A stretch of 51,657 bases of DNA from JAATGA01 sp047605605 (GCA_047605605.1 JASGFG010000019.1:1-51657); one strand, 5' to 3'; positions 1-9,355 are shown, numbered from the stretch's first letter. Notes: generated by a model not told the origin, from the letters alone. Numbers and translations are program-made.

Positions 1-2
1 AG

Positions 3-986
3 GACACCAGCCCCGCCCGGCCGGACTATTACGACAAGGTCTTTGCGGCGGCGATGTCGGGCGACCCCTCGTCGCTGGCCTCCTTTGCCTATCGGGCAGG
101 GGGGCCTGCGGCGGGCGGGGATGTGGGTGCGCCGGGCCTGCGGGCCGGGCGGCTGGCCGTCCAGGCGGGTGGCAAGGCTGACGGCAAGGCTGGGGGCGGG
201 CTGGCGGTGCTGCGGGTGGAGCGTGATCCGGCGCGGATCAACCGGTTCCACTTTGACGCGGGCGAGGCGCGGATGGCCCCCGGCGCCACGGCGGTCTGGG
301 ATTTCGGCGACGGCAACGGGGCAAGGGGCGAAAAGGTCAGCCACGATTTCGCCCGGCCGGGGGAATACCGGGTCGTGCTGCGCACCGGCACGGGCGAGGG
401 CGACAGCACCTCGGCCCGCGTGGTGGTGCCCGATCCGCAGATCCTGCGGCTGGACCCCCGGCAGGGGCTGATCGCGGGCGGCAAGCCGGTGGCGGGCAGC
501 ACGCCCAGCCGGGGCGCGCTGGCCATCGGAGGCAAGGCCCCGGCGATCGAGGTGCCCTGCGCGGCGATCGCCGGGATCTTCGGCGCGCCCGAAGTGGCGC
601 TGACGATGGAAATCGCGACCACGGGCGGCGGCACCCCCTCGGGCGAGATCCTGCGCCTGCACGAAGCCTTTACCCTCGGCATGGGGCCGACGGGCGATCT
701 GTCGCTGGCGCTGTTCGCGCCGGGGCAGAAAAAGCCCCGCGTCCTGCGCACCGCCCCCGGCCTGCGGCTGAACGATGGCGCCCCCCACCGGATCGGGCTG
801 CGCATCGGCGCGGAGGGGGCCGAAATCACGGTGGACGGACGGCTTGCCCAGCGGGTAAAGGGGGCCGGGCCGCTGCCTTCGGTGAACCGGCCGCTGGTTC
901 TGGGCGGCGCCTTCGGCAAGCCGGGGCTGCCGGCGGCGATCACCGCGCTGACGCTGACGGCGGGGGCGGAAAGTTTCGCCCCCTGA
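3..986 (+). CDS. PKD and LamG domain protein, 5'-truncated
   Basis: The reading frame is open to the left edge, so the gene starts outside the window; an internal ATG at 54 has no good ribosome binding site. The visible 327 residues contain a PKD-type fold with the hallmark WDFGDG motif followed by HDFARPGEYRV, and then a concanavalin/LamG-like segment (GEILRLHEAFTLGMGPTG, then LNDGAPHRIGLRI and a final beta-rich stretch). The same PKD-then-LamG order, with closely similar motifs, occurs in the large beta-helix protein at 2599-5376, so the two are probably paralogues. These domains bind carbohydrates or neighbouring domains in secreted proteins. The lost N-terminus may be a catalytic beta-helix; that cannot be seen here. 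A role on or in the exopolysaccharide matrix is inference from the surrounding genes. Confidence 0.75.
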   Translation, partial: DTSPARPDYYDKVFAAAMSGDPSSLASFAYRAGGPAAGGDVGAPGLRAGRLAVQAGGKADGKAGGGLAVLRVERDPARINRFHFDAGEARMAPGATAVWDFGDGNGARGEKVSHDFARPGEYRVVLRTGTGEGDSTSARVVVPDPQILRLDPRQGLIAGGKPVAGSTPSRGALAIGGKAPAIEVPCAAIAGIFGAPEVALTMEIATTGGGTPSGEILRLHEAFTLGMGPTGDLSLALFAPGQKKPRVLRTAPGLRLNDGAPHRIGLRIGAEGAEITVDGRLAQRVKGAGPLPSVNRPLVLGGAFGKPGLPAAITALTLTAGAESFAP

Positions 987-1090
987 GGCGCGCGGCCATC
1001 AGAATGCCGCGGTTGCGCGGCAGACAGGGGCCGTGACAGGATCGCCGCGGGCCATGCGCGGCGGGCAGGATACGGGAAACGGGCGGGAAC

Positions 1091-2500
1091 GTGACGGCGA
1101 CGGCAGAACAGCTTGGACGATCCGGGGTAAACCGTGCGCCGGTCGCGGAAGGCATGGGCGGCCGTGTCCGCCGGGCCCTGACCAAGGGGCGCCTGCCCTT
1201 TGCCGCAACGCTTTACCTGGCGGCGGTGGTCCTTCCGATCACCTTCAGCGTCGGGCCGGTCATCATGACGGGCGTGCGGCTGCTGCTGATCCTGCTGATC
1301 GTCCCGCTGTCGATCCGGCTGTTCACCGGGGCCTATGGCCGGGTGCTGCTGGTGGATGTGCTGTTCTTTCTGCATGTGGCGTGGTTCACGGCGGCGCTGG
1401 CGATCAACAACCCCAACCAGGTCGTCACCAATGCCGGATCGACGGGGATCGAGTTCATCGGCGGCTATGTCCTTGGCCGGGCCACGATCCGCAACCGCGA
1501 GGCTTTTGTGGGTCTGGGCCGGGCGCTGGCCTTCATCTGCCTGTGCCTTCTGCCCTTCACCATCTACGAGGCGCTGACCGGCATTGCGCCGATCCTGCGT
1601 TTCCTGGGCAGCCTGCCCGGCGTCGGCTCGCTTCCCGACCTGCTGATGGACAAGCGGCTGGGTCTGTCGCGGACGCAGGTGGTCTTTGCCCATCCGATCC
1701 ATTCGGGGCTGTTCTTCATCCTGACCTTCTCGCTGTGCTTTGTCGGGCTGAAGGATGTCTATGGCGCCACCCGGCGCTATGTCATCGGCATCGCCTGCGC
1801 CACCTGCTGCTTTCTGGCGCTGTCCAGCGGCGCGCTTCTGGCGCTGGTGCTGCAACTGGGGCTGATCTTCTGGGCCACGGTCTTCAGGACGCACAAGGCG
1901 CGCTGGTGGTATCTGCTGGGGCTTTTCGCCTTTCTCTACGTGCTGATCGCGCTGTTCTCGTCCCGCCCGCCGCTGCGCGTCTTCCTGAGCTATGCGACCT
2001 TCTCGGCCCATACCGCCTATTGGCGGACGATCATCTTCGACTACGGGATGCAGAACGTCTGGGCGAACCCCTGGTTCGGCATCGGCCTGAACGACTGGTT
2101 CCGCCCGGTCTACATGTATTCGGGCAGCGTCGACAACTTCTGGCTGCTGACGGCGATGCGCTATGGCATTCCGGGCTTCCTGTTCCTGGCGGCCGGCTAT
2201 GCCTGGGCGCTGTGGAAGATCGGCACCCGCGATTTCGACGCGGACCCGGCGCTGTGGAACCTGCGGCGGGCCTGGATGTTCTCGTTCATCGGGCTGACCT
2301 TCACCCTGTCCACCGTGCATATCTGGCACACGATCTTTTCCTTCGTGTTCTTCATGTTCGGGGCGGGCATGTGGTTCCTTTATGCCCAGCCCGAAACCGC
2401 CGGAAAAGATACCGGACCCGCGCCCGAGCCGCGCGCCCGCGGGCCGCAATACACCCGCTTTCCCGCCATCCGGCGGCGCGGCCAACCCCGGCCTGCCTGA
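1091..2500 (+). CDS. Wzy/O-antigen-ligase-like polysaccharide polymerase
   Basis: A 469-residue polytopic inner-membrane protein with about ten or eleven hydrophobic segments. In the C-terminal half it has the features of the O-antigen ligase/Wzy superfamily: a large loop with YWRTIIFDYGMQN, the NPWFGIGLNDW motif, then SVDNFWLLTAMRYGIPG and two closing membrane segments. Such proteins polymerise or ligate undecaprenyl-linked repeat units at the periplasmic face. I take the GTG at 1091 as start; an ATG at 1154 is the alternative and would still precede the first membrane segment. The C-terminal 45 residues are polar and proline/arginine-rich. It lies between two PKD/LamG proteins and is convergent with the second. 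Polymerase for the polymer built by the glycosyltransferases in this window is the likely role; ligase activity cannot be excluded. Confidence 0.8.
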   Translation: MTATAEQLGRSGVNRAPVAEGMGGRVRRALTKGRLPFAATLYLAAVVLPITFSVGPVIMTGVRLLLILLIVPLSIRLFTGAYGRVLLVDVLFFLHVAWFTAALAINNPNQVVTNAGSTGIEFIGGYVLGRATIRNREAFVGLGRALAFICLCLLPFTIYEALTGIAPILRFLGSLPGVGSLPDLLMDKRLGLSRTQVVFAHPIHSGLFFILTFSLCFVGLKDVYGATRRYVIGIACATCCFLALSSGALLALVLQLGLIFWATVFRTHKARWWYLLGLFAFLYVLIALFSSRPPLRVFLSYATFSAHTAYWRTIIFDYGMQNVWANPWFGIGLNDWFRPVYMYSGSVDNFWLLTAMRYGIPGFLFLAAGYAWALWKIGTRDFDADPALWNLRRAWMFSFIGLTFTLSTVHIWHTIFSFVFFMFGAGMWFLYAQPETAGKDTGPAPEPRARGPQYTRFPAIRRRGQPRPA

Positions 2501-2527
2501 CGCGCGCCTTTCCCTTTCGGGAACGAT

Positions 2528-2559
2528 CTGGCCCGCCCCTTTCCGAAGGGGCGGGCCAG
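2528..2559. terminator. bidirectional hairpin between convergent genes
   Basis: A perfect 14-bp stem (2528-2541 with 2546-2559) and a TCCG loop lie between the convergent polymerase and beta-helix genes. There is no clear T-run, so it may need Rho or act only as an mRNA 3' stabiliser. Confidence 0.6.
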
Positions 2560-2598
2560 GATGTTCGGGCTGTCCGGTCGGCTGTCCTGTCCGGGCGT

Positions 2599-5376
2599 TC
2601 AGCTCAGCAGGGCATGGGGATCGGCGGTATAGTGGTCCACGAAGTCGAAGCTGTCGGTCAGATGGAAGCCTGAAACCTCGCCCTCGAAATAGCGGTTCCA
2701 GGCGGTGCCCAGCGTCCATTCCCGGTTGGCCACGTCCGAAAAGTCGAAATCGGTGCCGCCGGTGACATCCATCACCACCTTATCGTCCAGCAGGACCTGC
2801 AACCTGTCGGTCGCGGTATCCACCATGACGGTCAGGTTGTGCTGGTCGGTGTCGTTCAGATCCAGCCCGCGCACGCTGAAGGTCTTGAAGCCCTCGTCCT
2901 CGGTCGCGACCTGGATGTTGAACCCGTCGCTCGCCAGCGTCAGCCCCAGCTTGAGGTGGTTCCAGACCAGCCGCTCGGCCCCGTCCATGTCGCCGTCGCG
3001 GGTGAAATCCACCGAAAAGGCGATGCGGTCCGAATTGGCATATTGCGACTGATAGCCTAGGTTCACGTAATCCTGGTCGCCGTCGAAGGTCAGCACCGCC
3101 GCAGAGCCATGCGTTTCGACCTGCGCGCCCACCAGCTTCTTCGTCCCGGCGAGAGAGGCGATATCCACCTCCAGCCCGCCATGCAGATGGCCGGCCTGGG
3201 CCAGACTTTCCCCCGCGCTGCCCGCGCCCGAGGATGTGCCCTCGGCATGTTCGGCGCCGGACTTGACCGCCTCGGTGCCGCCATCGGTCGTGCCGGTGCC
3301 GGTATCGGTCTGGCTGCCGGTCTCGGTCTTGGTCTGGTCGGTGCTGGTCGGGGTGGCGGCATAGCTGTCCTTGTCGACGCTGATTTCAAAGGCCGAGATG
3401 TCGCCCACGAAATTCGCCTTGCCCCAGGGATTGCCGAAGGACAGGTCCCACGACCCCGAGGTGGGCAGCGTGTCGCTGAACGCGGTTTCCGCCGCCGCCT
3501 TGCCGTCGACATAGATGGTCAGCCTGCCGTCATCCAGCTGGACCGAGATGTCGTGCTCGGCCCCGTCGTTCAGGGCGACGCCCTTGGTGGTCAGCGTGAC
3601 GCTGCTGCCCGAGGCGCCGGTGATCAGGAAGGACAGCGCCCCCGAGGCGCCGACCGTGGCGACAAAGCTGCCGTGCAGGCGGAACACCTCGCCGCTGGTG
3701 CCGGTCTTGTCGGCCTGGAGCGAGAAGTCGATGGCGAAATCGTCGCTGCCGCGCAGGGCCGACAACTGCGCCCGCGAGACCGAGGCGACGGTGCCGGTCT
3801 TGCCCAGCTGGATCTCGTCGCCGTCAAGGCTGGTCAGCGCGGCCAGCGTCTTTTCCGCCCCCGCCGCATAGGCGACGAAGGCATGGGCATGGGCGTCATA
3901 GCCGATCACCTGCGACCCCGCGACCGTGACCGTGCTGTCGGCGGTCAGCACGCGCCCGGCCTTGGTGGTGACGGTCAGCGTGACATCGTAGCTGTCGCCC
4001 TTGGTATAGGAATGGCTGACCACCTGGCCCGTCGCCGTGGAGCCGTCGCCAAAGGTCCAGACATAGGTGGCGCCCTTGGCATCGGTTCCCAGCAGGCTGG
4101 CCGTCAGCCCGGCATCGAAGACCCGCGTGCCGCCGTCGCCGGCATCGACATTGTAAAGCGCCTCGGAGGACAGGGTCTCGAACGCGGCGGTTTCCGAAGA
4201 TCCGGCCCCGGTGGTGCCCAGAATCCCGCCGGGCAGCGCGACATAGGAATGCACCCCGTTGCTGGCGTCGAGCGACGAGCTGACGAAGACATTGCCGTAA
4301 TAGCCGTCGCCATAGGGGTCGGTGTTCTGGATATAGGCATTGTCCTTGACCGACCAGCCGGACTGGCCGGAATAGCCGTTGATCGAGGCGACGGCATTGC
4401 CGGTGATCTCCACATCGGTGGATTTCGCGGCGACGCGGATGGTCGGCACCCAGACGGCCGAACTGCTGGCGTCGGGATTGTCCTGATCCTGGACTGCGAT
4501 CACGCTGTTGTTGGCGATGGTCAGACCCTTGGTCTCGCCCACGGTGATGCCGTGCAGATGGCCGTTGTAGATCGTGTTGTCCTCGATCACGACGTTCTGG
4601 TAATACATCGCCGTTCCGGCGCGGCCGCTGTCGACCTCTTCATTGCGCATGAAGATCGACTGGGTATAGCTGCCCTCGCCGATGTCGAAGGTGTTGCTGC
4701 GGATGGTGATGTCGGTCGACGGCTCGGTCGTGCCGGTCGTCCAGAACTGGATCATGTCGCGGTGGTCGCCGCTGGCATAGGACGCGCGGAAGTCGTGGAA
4801 ATAGTTGTCCTCGATCACCACGCCCTGCACATCGGCAAAGTTCATCCCGTCGGACCGGATGTCATGCACCTCGTTGCCGGTGACGGTCAGGTCGGTGCTG
4901 TTCTGGAAGATTGCGCCGCGCAGCCAGGTGTGGAATTCGTTGCCCTCGATGCTGACGCCGGTGCTGTCGCGCACCGACAGGCCATAGGCATAGCCATAGC
5001 CATCGGCCGCTTCCGACACGCCCGAGGCCACGTCGCCGTCGAAGACCGAATTGCTGATGGTGACATTGGTGCCCTTGGCGACGCTGAACGGCGTCAGATA
5101 GGACGCATCCCCCGCCTTGAACGTATAGTCGAAGACCACGTTGTCGATGGTCAGGTTCGACACGCCGTTCAGGCCCAGACCGGAAAACACCGCCGGGTCC
5201 GACGGATCGGCCGAGGTGATGGTGACGTGGTTCAGGTCCAGATCGAAGCCGGATTTCGCGTTCAGGCTGAAACTGCCGTAATCGCCGCCTTCCAGAAGGA
5301 TCGTCTCGCCCCCGGTCGATGCCTTGAGCGCCGAATAGAGTTCCGTCAGGTTCGAGACGGTGATGGTCTTGGCCAT
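2599..5376 (-). CDS. secreted right-handed beta-helix / PKD / LamG protein, probable polysaccharide lyase or epimerase
   Basis: 925 residues without an N-terminal signal peptide (begins MAKTITVSN). Residues about 45-370 are a right-handed parallel beta-helix with repeated I-x-N-x-x-F turns; the stretch around 175-212 contains DGMNFADVQG and SGDHRDMIQFW, which look like the active face of polysaccharide lyases or C5-epimerases. Residues about 415-487 are a PKD domain (YVWTFGDGS), about 540-690 a LamG-like domain, about 695-745 a Thr/Gly/Ser-rich linker, and about 755-925 a second LamG-like domain. The acidic/aromatic C-terminus ending ADPHALLS, the absence of a signal peptide and the HlyD/ABC pair 456 bp upstream indicate type I secretion. 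The gene could trim or modify the exopolysaccharide, like glycanases exported by PrsDE systems in rhizobia. The substrate is unknown. A CGGGG ribosome binding site precedes the ATG. Confidence 0.8.
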   Translation of the reverse strand: MAKTITVSNLTELYSALKASTGGETILLEGGDYGSFSLNAKSGFDLDLNHVTITSADPSDPAVFSGLGLNGVSNLTIDNVVFDYTFKAGDASYLTPFSVAKGTNVTISNSVFDGDVASGVSEAADGYGYAYGLSVRDSTGVSIEGNEFHTWLRGAIFQNSTDLTVTGNEVHDIRSDGMNFADVQGVVIEDNYFHDFRASYASGDHRDMIQFWTTGTTEPSTDITIRSNTFDIGEGSYTQSIFMRNEEVDSGRAGTAMYYQNVVIEDNTIYNGHLHGITVGETKGLTIANNSVIAVQDQDNPDASSSAVWVPTIRVAAKSTDVEITGNAVASINGYSGQSGWSVKDNAYIQNTDPYGDGYYGNVFVSSSLDASNGVHSYVALPGGILGTTGAGSSETAAFETLSSEALYNVDAGDGGTRVFDAGLTASLLGTDAKGATYVWTFGDGSTATGQVVSHSYTKGDSYDVTLTVTTKAGRVLTADSTVTVAGSQVIGYDAHAHAFVAYAAGAEKTLAALTSLDGDEIQLGKTGTVASVSRAQLSALRGSDDFAIDFSLQADKTGTSGEVFRLHGSFVATVGASGALSFLITGASGSSVTLTTKGVALNDGAEHDISVQLDDGRLTIYVDGKAAAETAFSDTLPTSGSWDLSFGNPWGKANFVGDISAFEISVDKDSYAATPTSTDQTKTETGSQTDTGTGTTDGGTEAVKSGAEHAEGTSSGAGSAGESLAQAGHLHGGLEVDIASLAGTKKLVGAQVETHGSAAVLTFDGDQDYVNLGYQSQYANSDRIAFSVDFTRDGDMDGAERLVWNHLKLGLTLASDGFNIQVATEDEGFKTFSVRGLDLNDTDQHNLTVMVDTATDRLQVLLDDKVVMDVTGGTDFDFSDVANREWTLGTAWNRYFEGEVSGFHLTDSFDFVDHYTADPHALLS

Positions 5377-5832
5377 GATTACCCCGGCTTTGGGTTTCGG
5401 TCATATGCGCCCGGCCGATGCAGAAGGCCGAAGACGCAGGCAGCTTTCCTGTGCAGGGAACAGTCCCGATGGGGCAATGGGACGGCCTGAATCGGGCGAA
5501 TGCGTGGATTTTCCCGCCAATGCCGCAATGCGGCGGAAAGCTGCCCGGGGGGCGCTTCTGCTTGGGAAACAAGCTGTTGCCGGCGGCCTTGCGGGCGGGG
5601 AGGGATCGGGCGCGGCGGCATGGCCACAATTGCGACATGAAGTCGGGACGACCGGGCGGGAACTGTCCTGCCGCAGGGGCAAATCCCCCGGCATCCCGGC
5701 AAATCGGGCAAGGGGTGGAAACATCCCGTCCCGAAGCCGCCGCCTTCACGACAAAGGCCCGCCGCAACGCGGCAGGCCTTGCAGGGAAAGGGCAGGGGGG
5801 TCCGGCCCGTCTCCGGCCCGGAGGGGCGAGCC
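5377..5832. other. 456-bp intergenic region upstream of the beta-helix gene
   Basis: No convincing gene is seen. The stretch holds the promoter and leader of the beta-helix gene (its right-hand neighbour is transcribed in the same direction), a small dyad GCCGCA-A-TGCGGC near 5523, and the terminator-like hairpin of the secretion genes listed separately. Open frames here on both strands overlap each other and have proline/arginine-rich composition typical of GC-rich shadow frames. Confidence 0.5.
5754..5780 (-). terminator. hairpin downstream of the HlyD gene
   Basis: On the minus strand AAGGCCTGCCGC, loop GTT, GCGGCGGGCCTT forms a 12-bp stem with one wobble pair, followed by a short T stretch. 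It lies 52 bp past the stop of the HlyD-family gene. Confidence 0.55.
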
Positions 5833-7182
5833 TCAGTCCTCGCGGAACATCCGGTCGGCCTGCACCGTCAGCGGGTGCAGCAGATAGGCCAGGACCGAAC
5901 GGTCGCCGGTCTGCAGATAGGCCTCGACCGGCATCCCCGGCACCAGATGGCGGGTGCCGAGGCGGGCCATCTCGTCCGCCGGGACCGACAGGCGCAGCCG
6001 ATAGAAGCTGCGGCCCGTCTGCGGGTCGGTGACGCTGGTGGGGGAAATCGAGGCCACCTCGCCGAAGATCTGCGGCGTGGTGCGGCTGTCGAAGGCGGGC
6101 AGCACGATCCGCGCCTTCTGCCCCGGATGCACCTCGTCGATCGAGCGCGGATCGAGGCGCAGGTCGAACTCCACCCCCTCGGCCACCGGCACGATCTGCG
6201 CCAGCGTCTGGCCCGCCGCCAGAACCGCGCCGGGCGTGGTCAGCTGCAATTCATGCACGATGCCCGCGACGGGCGCGCGGATCTCCACCCGGTCCAGCTG
6301 GGCCTGCGTGGTCAGGATCTGCGGCACCAGTTCGGCGGCCTCGGCCCTGGCGGTGCGCAGGTCGGTCGCGACCTTTTCCGCCTCTTCGTGGCGGCTCTGC
6401 GCCAGCTTCAGCTCGGCATCGCGGCGTTCCACCGCCATGCGGGCGATATCGGCCTGGTCCGAGGCGATCTGCCCCTTCAGTTCCGACTGGCGGCGCTGCG
6501 CATCCAGAAGCTGCGTGTCGCGGATCAGCCCCTTGTTGGCCAGCGGCTCCAGATTGGCCAGTTCGCGCTCGACCAGCGCCAGCTGGTCGGTGCGCGCCTC
6601 GATCAGCGCATGGATGCCCTGGCTCTGCGCGTCGAGCCGGGCCAGGTTCTCCTGCAACTGCGCCGCCTCGCCCGCATGAAAGTCGCGCCTTGTGGCCAGG
6701 ATGCCGGCCTGCGCCTCGACCTGATGGGCCAGATCCTGCGGATCGGCCAGATCCGCGCCCGACAGGGCGGCGATGCGGGCGGGGTCCAGCCGGTCCTCGC
6801 CCGCCGTCTCGGCCTCCAGCCGGGCGGCAAGGGCCAGCGATCCGGCCAGACGGCTGCGCGCGATTTCCAGGTTGGCGGCCAGCAGCGTCGGGTCCAGGCG
6901 GGCGATGACCTGCCCGGCCTGAACCGTGTCGCCGTTGGCGACCAGGATTTCCGACAGGATGCCGCCGTCCAGATGCTGAAGGCTGCGGGGCTGGCCGCGC
7001 ACCGCCGCCTCGCCCTGCGCGATCACCGCGCCGCCGATCATCGTGGTCGCGGCCCAGACGCCCAGGGCGGCAAGGGCGGCAAGGCCCAGCACCGCCCCCA
7101 GCCGCCCGGCGCCGGAAAATCCGGTGCGCGGCGCCGGGGTAAGAGAGGGAAGAGCGGGGGAATGGACGGACAGATCGGTCAT
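5833..7182 (-). CDS. HlyD-family type I secretion adaptor
   Basis: 449-residue membrane-fusion protein of a type I secretion system (PrsE/AprE type). A short cytosolic N-terminus is followed by one membrane anchor (about residues 29-52), a biotinyl-lipoyl-like segment (LQHLDGGILSEILVANGDTV), a long coiled-coil hairpin (about 95-290, rich in Ala, Glu, Gln), the returning lipoyl half (VEIRAPVAGIVHELQLTTPG), and the conserved C-terminal beta domain ending VPGMPVEAYLQTGDRSVLAYLLHPL, the standard signature of the family. Its start overlaps the stop of the ABC transporter gene by 4 bp (ATGA), showing translational coupling. It should bridge the ABC protein to an outer-membrane TolC-type channel, which is not in this window. 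The nearest plausible substrate is the beta-helix protein just downstream; the RTX/Hint protein at 23918 is another candidate. Confidence 0.93.
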   Translation of the reverse strand: MTDLSVHSPALPSLTPAPRTGFSGAGRLGAVLGLAALAALGVWAATTMIGGAVIAQGEAAVRGQPRSLQHLDGGILSEILVANGDTVQAGQVIARLDPTLLAANLEIARSRLAGSLALAARLEAETAGEDRLDPARIAALSGADLADPQDLAHQVEAQAGILATRRDFHAGEAAQLQENLARLDAQSQGIHALIEARTDQLALVERELANLEPLANKGLIRDTQLLDAQRRQSELKGQIASDQADIARMAVERRDAELKLAQSRHEEAEKVATDLRTARAEAAELVPQILTTQAQLDRVEIRAPVAGIVHELQLTTPGAVLAAGQTLAQIVPVAEGVEFDLRLDPRSIDEVHPGQKARIVLPAFDSRTTPQIFGEVASISPTSVTDPQTGRSFYRLRLSVPADEMARLGTRHLVPGMPVEAYLQTGDRSVLAYLLHPLTVQADRMFRED

Positions 7183-9194
7183 TTCGTCGCTCCGGCGGCG
7201 GGAAGGGGGTCGGTTGCATCGACAGGCGCATCGGCCGGCGCATCGGCCTGTTGTTCGATCCGGGCGGCGGCGGGCAGTTCAAGCACCTGCCGTTCGGCGC
7301 GGTTGCGCAGAAAGACCGACAGCGCCCCGGTGGGGGCCAGCGGCTCGGTCGTCGCGGGCTCGTCGCCGGTCACGGCGGCCAGATGGCCGTTGCGGCGGAA
7401 CAGCGGCCGGCCCTGCGCCCGCGGGCCTTCGCTGGCGGGCTGGGGGGGCGCGGCAAGCGCCGGAACCGGGGCCGCGGCGGCAACCCGCACCGGCGCGGGG
7501 CCGCCCGCGACCAGCGCGGGGGGCATCACCTCGTCCTTGGGGCCGAACCGGGCGACGCGGCCCTGGCTCAGCACCAGGATCTTGTTGGCCACCGCCAGCA
7601 GGCCCGGCCGGTGGGTCATCACGATCACCGTGCAGCCCTCGGCCCGCAGGCCGGTCAGCGCGGCGGTCAGCGCCTCGTCCCCGGCCTGGTCGAGGTTCGA
7701 GTTCGGCTCGTCCAGCACCACGATCCGCGGGCGGCCCAGCAGGGCACGCGCCAGACCCAGCCGCTGCATCTGCCCGCCCGACAGCGGCAGGCCCTCGGTA
7801 CCGACGCGGGTGGCATAGCCCTGCGGCAGGGCCAGGATCATCTCGTGAACCCCGGCCAGACGGGCGGCGGCGATCACCGCCTCGTCGCCGACCTGCGGGT
7901 CGAACCGGGCGATGTTGTCGCGCACCGTGCCCGGCAGCAGCGTCACCACCTGCGGCAGATAGCCGATGTGGCGGCCCAGGTCCGCCGCCTCCCACTGGTC
8001 GCGCGTGGCGCCGTCCAGCCGCACCTCGCCGCCCTCGGGCAGCCAGAACCCGGTCAGCACCCGCGCCAGCGTCGACTTGCCCGAGGCCGAGGCGCCGATC
8101 ACCGCCAGCCCGTCGCCGGGTTCCAGCGCGAAGGCCACCTGATCCAGCAGCCGCGCGCGTTCCGCCGCGGGCGTGCCGGGGGCGGCGGGGGCCAGTTTCG
8201 TCAGGCGCGCCACCTCGATCCGGCCGGTGGGGGCGGGCAGGCGCACCGGGCGCGCGGCCTGCCGGTCGCCCGCATCGGCCAGAACCTGCGTCAGGCGCGC
8301 CCAGGCCTCGCGCGCCCTGGCGATCATCCGCCACTGGCCCAGAACCTGGTCGGCCGGCGCCATGGCCCGCCCCGACAGGATGGACGAGGCGACGATACTG
8401 CCGGCCGAGATGTCCTGCCGGATGGCCAGCCAGGCCCCCAGCGTCAGCAGCGCCGATTGCAGCAGCATCCGCGTCGCGCGCGACATCGCGCCCAGCAGTT
8501 CGGCGCGTTCGGCGCCGCGCTGCACCTCGGCCTGGGCCTTGTCGCGGATGCCGCGCCAGCGCGCGCCCAGCCGGTCGCCCAGGCCAAGCGCCGCGATCAG
8601 CTCGCGGCTTTCGGCGGTGCGGGTCAGGAACAGCTGCGCCTCGGCCTCGGGGGCGGCGGCGCGGGCCAGGGCGGCGCGGCTGGTCCATTGCCCGGCCAGC
8701 GCAAAGGCGATGCCCAGCCCCACGCCCACCAGCGCCAGCCCCGCCAGCAGCGGATGCAGCAGCCACAGGATGCACAGGTAAAGCGGCACCCAGGGCAGGT
8801 CCAGCAGGCCGGGGATCGCCGGGCTGCCCAGAAAGCCGCGCAGCGTCTCGGCATCGCGGATCGCCGCGGGCTGGCCCTGCGCCAGAAAGCGGCCGAAGAC
8901 CGGGCCGGACAGTTCCGCCTCGATCCGGTGGCCGGCGCGCGACAGAAGCCGCTGGCGCAGCAGGTCATAGACCGCCAGCAGCGCGTAAAGGATCACCACC
9001 GCCGCGAACAGCCCCAGCAGCGTCGGCACCGACCCCGAGGGCAGCACCCGGTCATAGACCTGAAGCATGTAGACCGACCCGGTCAGCATCAGCACGTTGA
9101 TCACCGCGCTGAAGACCGCGGCCAGACCCAGCGGCGGAAGGACCAGCGCCCGGATGCGGCGGACCGGCATTGCCTCGGTGGCGGGTTTCGTCAT
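7179..9194 (-). CDS. type I secretion ABC transporter/ATPase (PrsD/AprD-like) with C-terminal extension
   Basis: 671 residues. The N-terminal half is an exporter-type transmembrane domain (first two segments around residues 15-75, with YMLQVYDRVLPSGS typical of PrsD/LapB exporters). The nucleotide-binding domain shows Walker A GASASGKST, the Q-loop region YLPQVVTLLPGTVRDNIA, signature LSGGQMQRLGLARAL, Walker B IVVLDEPNSNLD and the switch histidine in MTHRP. About 110 Pro/Ala-rich residues follow the ATPase domain, which is unusual because relatives end near residue 560-580. I chose the ATG at 9194 because AGGGG stands at a suitable distance; an upstream ATG at 9260 lacks this. It is the first gene of the two-gene export operon with the HlyD gene and exports unfolded substrates with C-terminal signals. 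Confidence 0.93.
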   Translation of the reverse strand: MTKPATEAMPVRRIRALVLPPLGLAAVFSAVINVLMLTGSVYMLQVYDRVLPSGSVPTLLGLFAAVVILYALLAVYDLLRQRLLSRAGHRIEAELSGPVFGRFLAQGQPAAIRDAETLRGFLGSPAIPGLLDLPWVPLYLCILWLLHPLLAGLALVGVGLGIAFALAGQWTSRAALARAAAPEAEAQLFLTRTAESRELIAALGLGDRLGARWRGIRDKAQAEVQRGAERAELLGAMSRATRMLLQSALLTLGAWLAIRQDISAGSIVASSILSGRAMAPADQVLGQWRMIARAREAWARLTQVLADAGDRQAARPVRLPAPTGRIEVARLTKLAPAAPGTPAAERARLLDQVAFALEPGDGLAVIGASASGKSTLARVLTGFWLPEGGEVRLDGATRDQWEAADLGRHIGYLPQVVTLLPGTVRDNIARFDPQVGDEAVIAAARLAGVHEMILALPQGYATRVGTEGLPLSGGQMQRLGLARALLGRPRIVVLDEPNSNLDQAGDEALTAALTGLRAEGCTVIVMTHRPGLLAVANKILVLSQGRVARFGPKDEVMPPALVAGGPAPVRVAAAAPVPALAAPPQPASEGPRAQGRPLFRRNGHLAAVTGDEPATTEPLAPTGALSVFLRNRAERQVLELPAAARIEQQADAPADAPVDATDPLPAAGATK

Positions 9195-9355
9195 GACATT
9201 CTGCCCCTGTCGGCGTCCTTTCGGACTTTGGGGCAGGATTTTCAGGAAATTGCGGCACAATCTGGCCGCACGCGTGTCAGATCCGGCAAAATCTTGGGGT
9301 GCATCTGCCCTATTGTGGCAGGTGGCGAAACAATCCGGCCCCGATCATGGCCCCC

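Noticed and set aside
89..2719. Very long minus-strand open frame (876 codons) over the polymerase gene
   Set aside because: Composition is Arg/Gly/Pro/Gln-rich with no domain, and it covers two well-supported genes in other frames; it is an effect of high GC content.
3109..5490. Plus-strand open frame of 793 codons opposite the beta-helix gene
   Set aside because: Antisense shadow of a clear multi-domain protein; no motif and no ribosome binding site.
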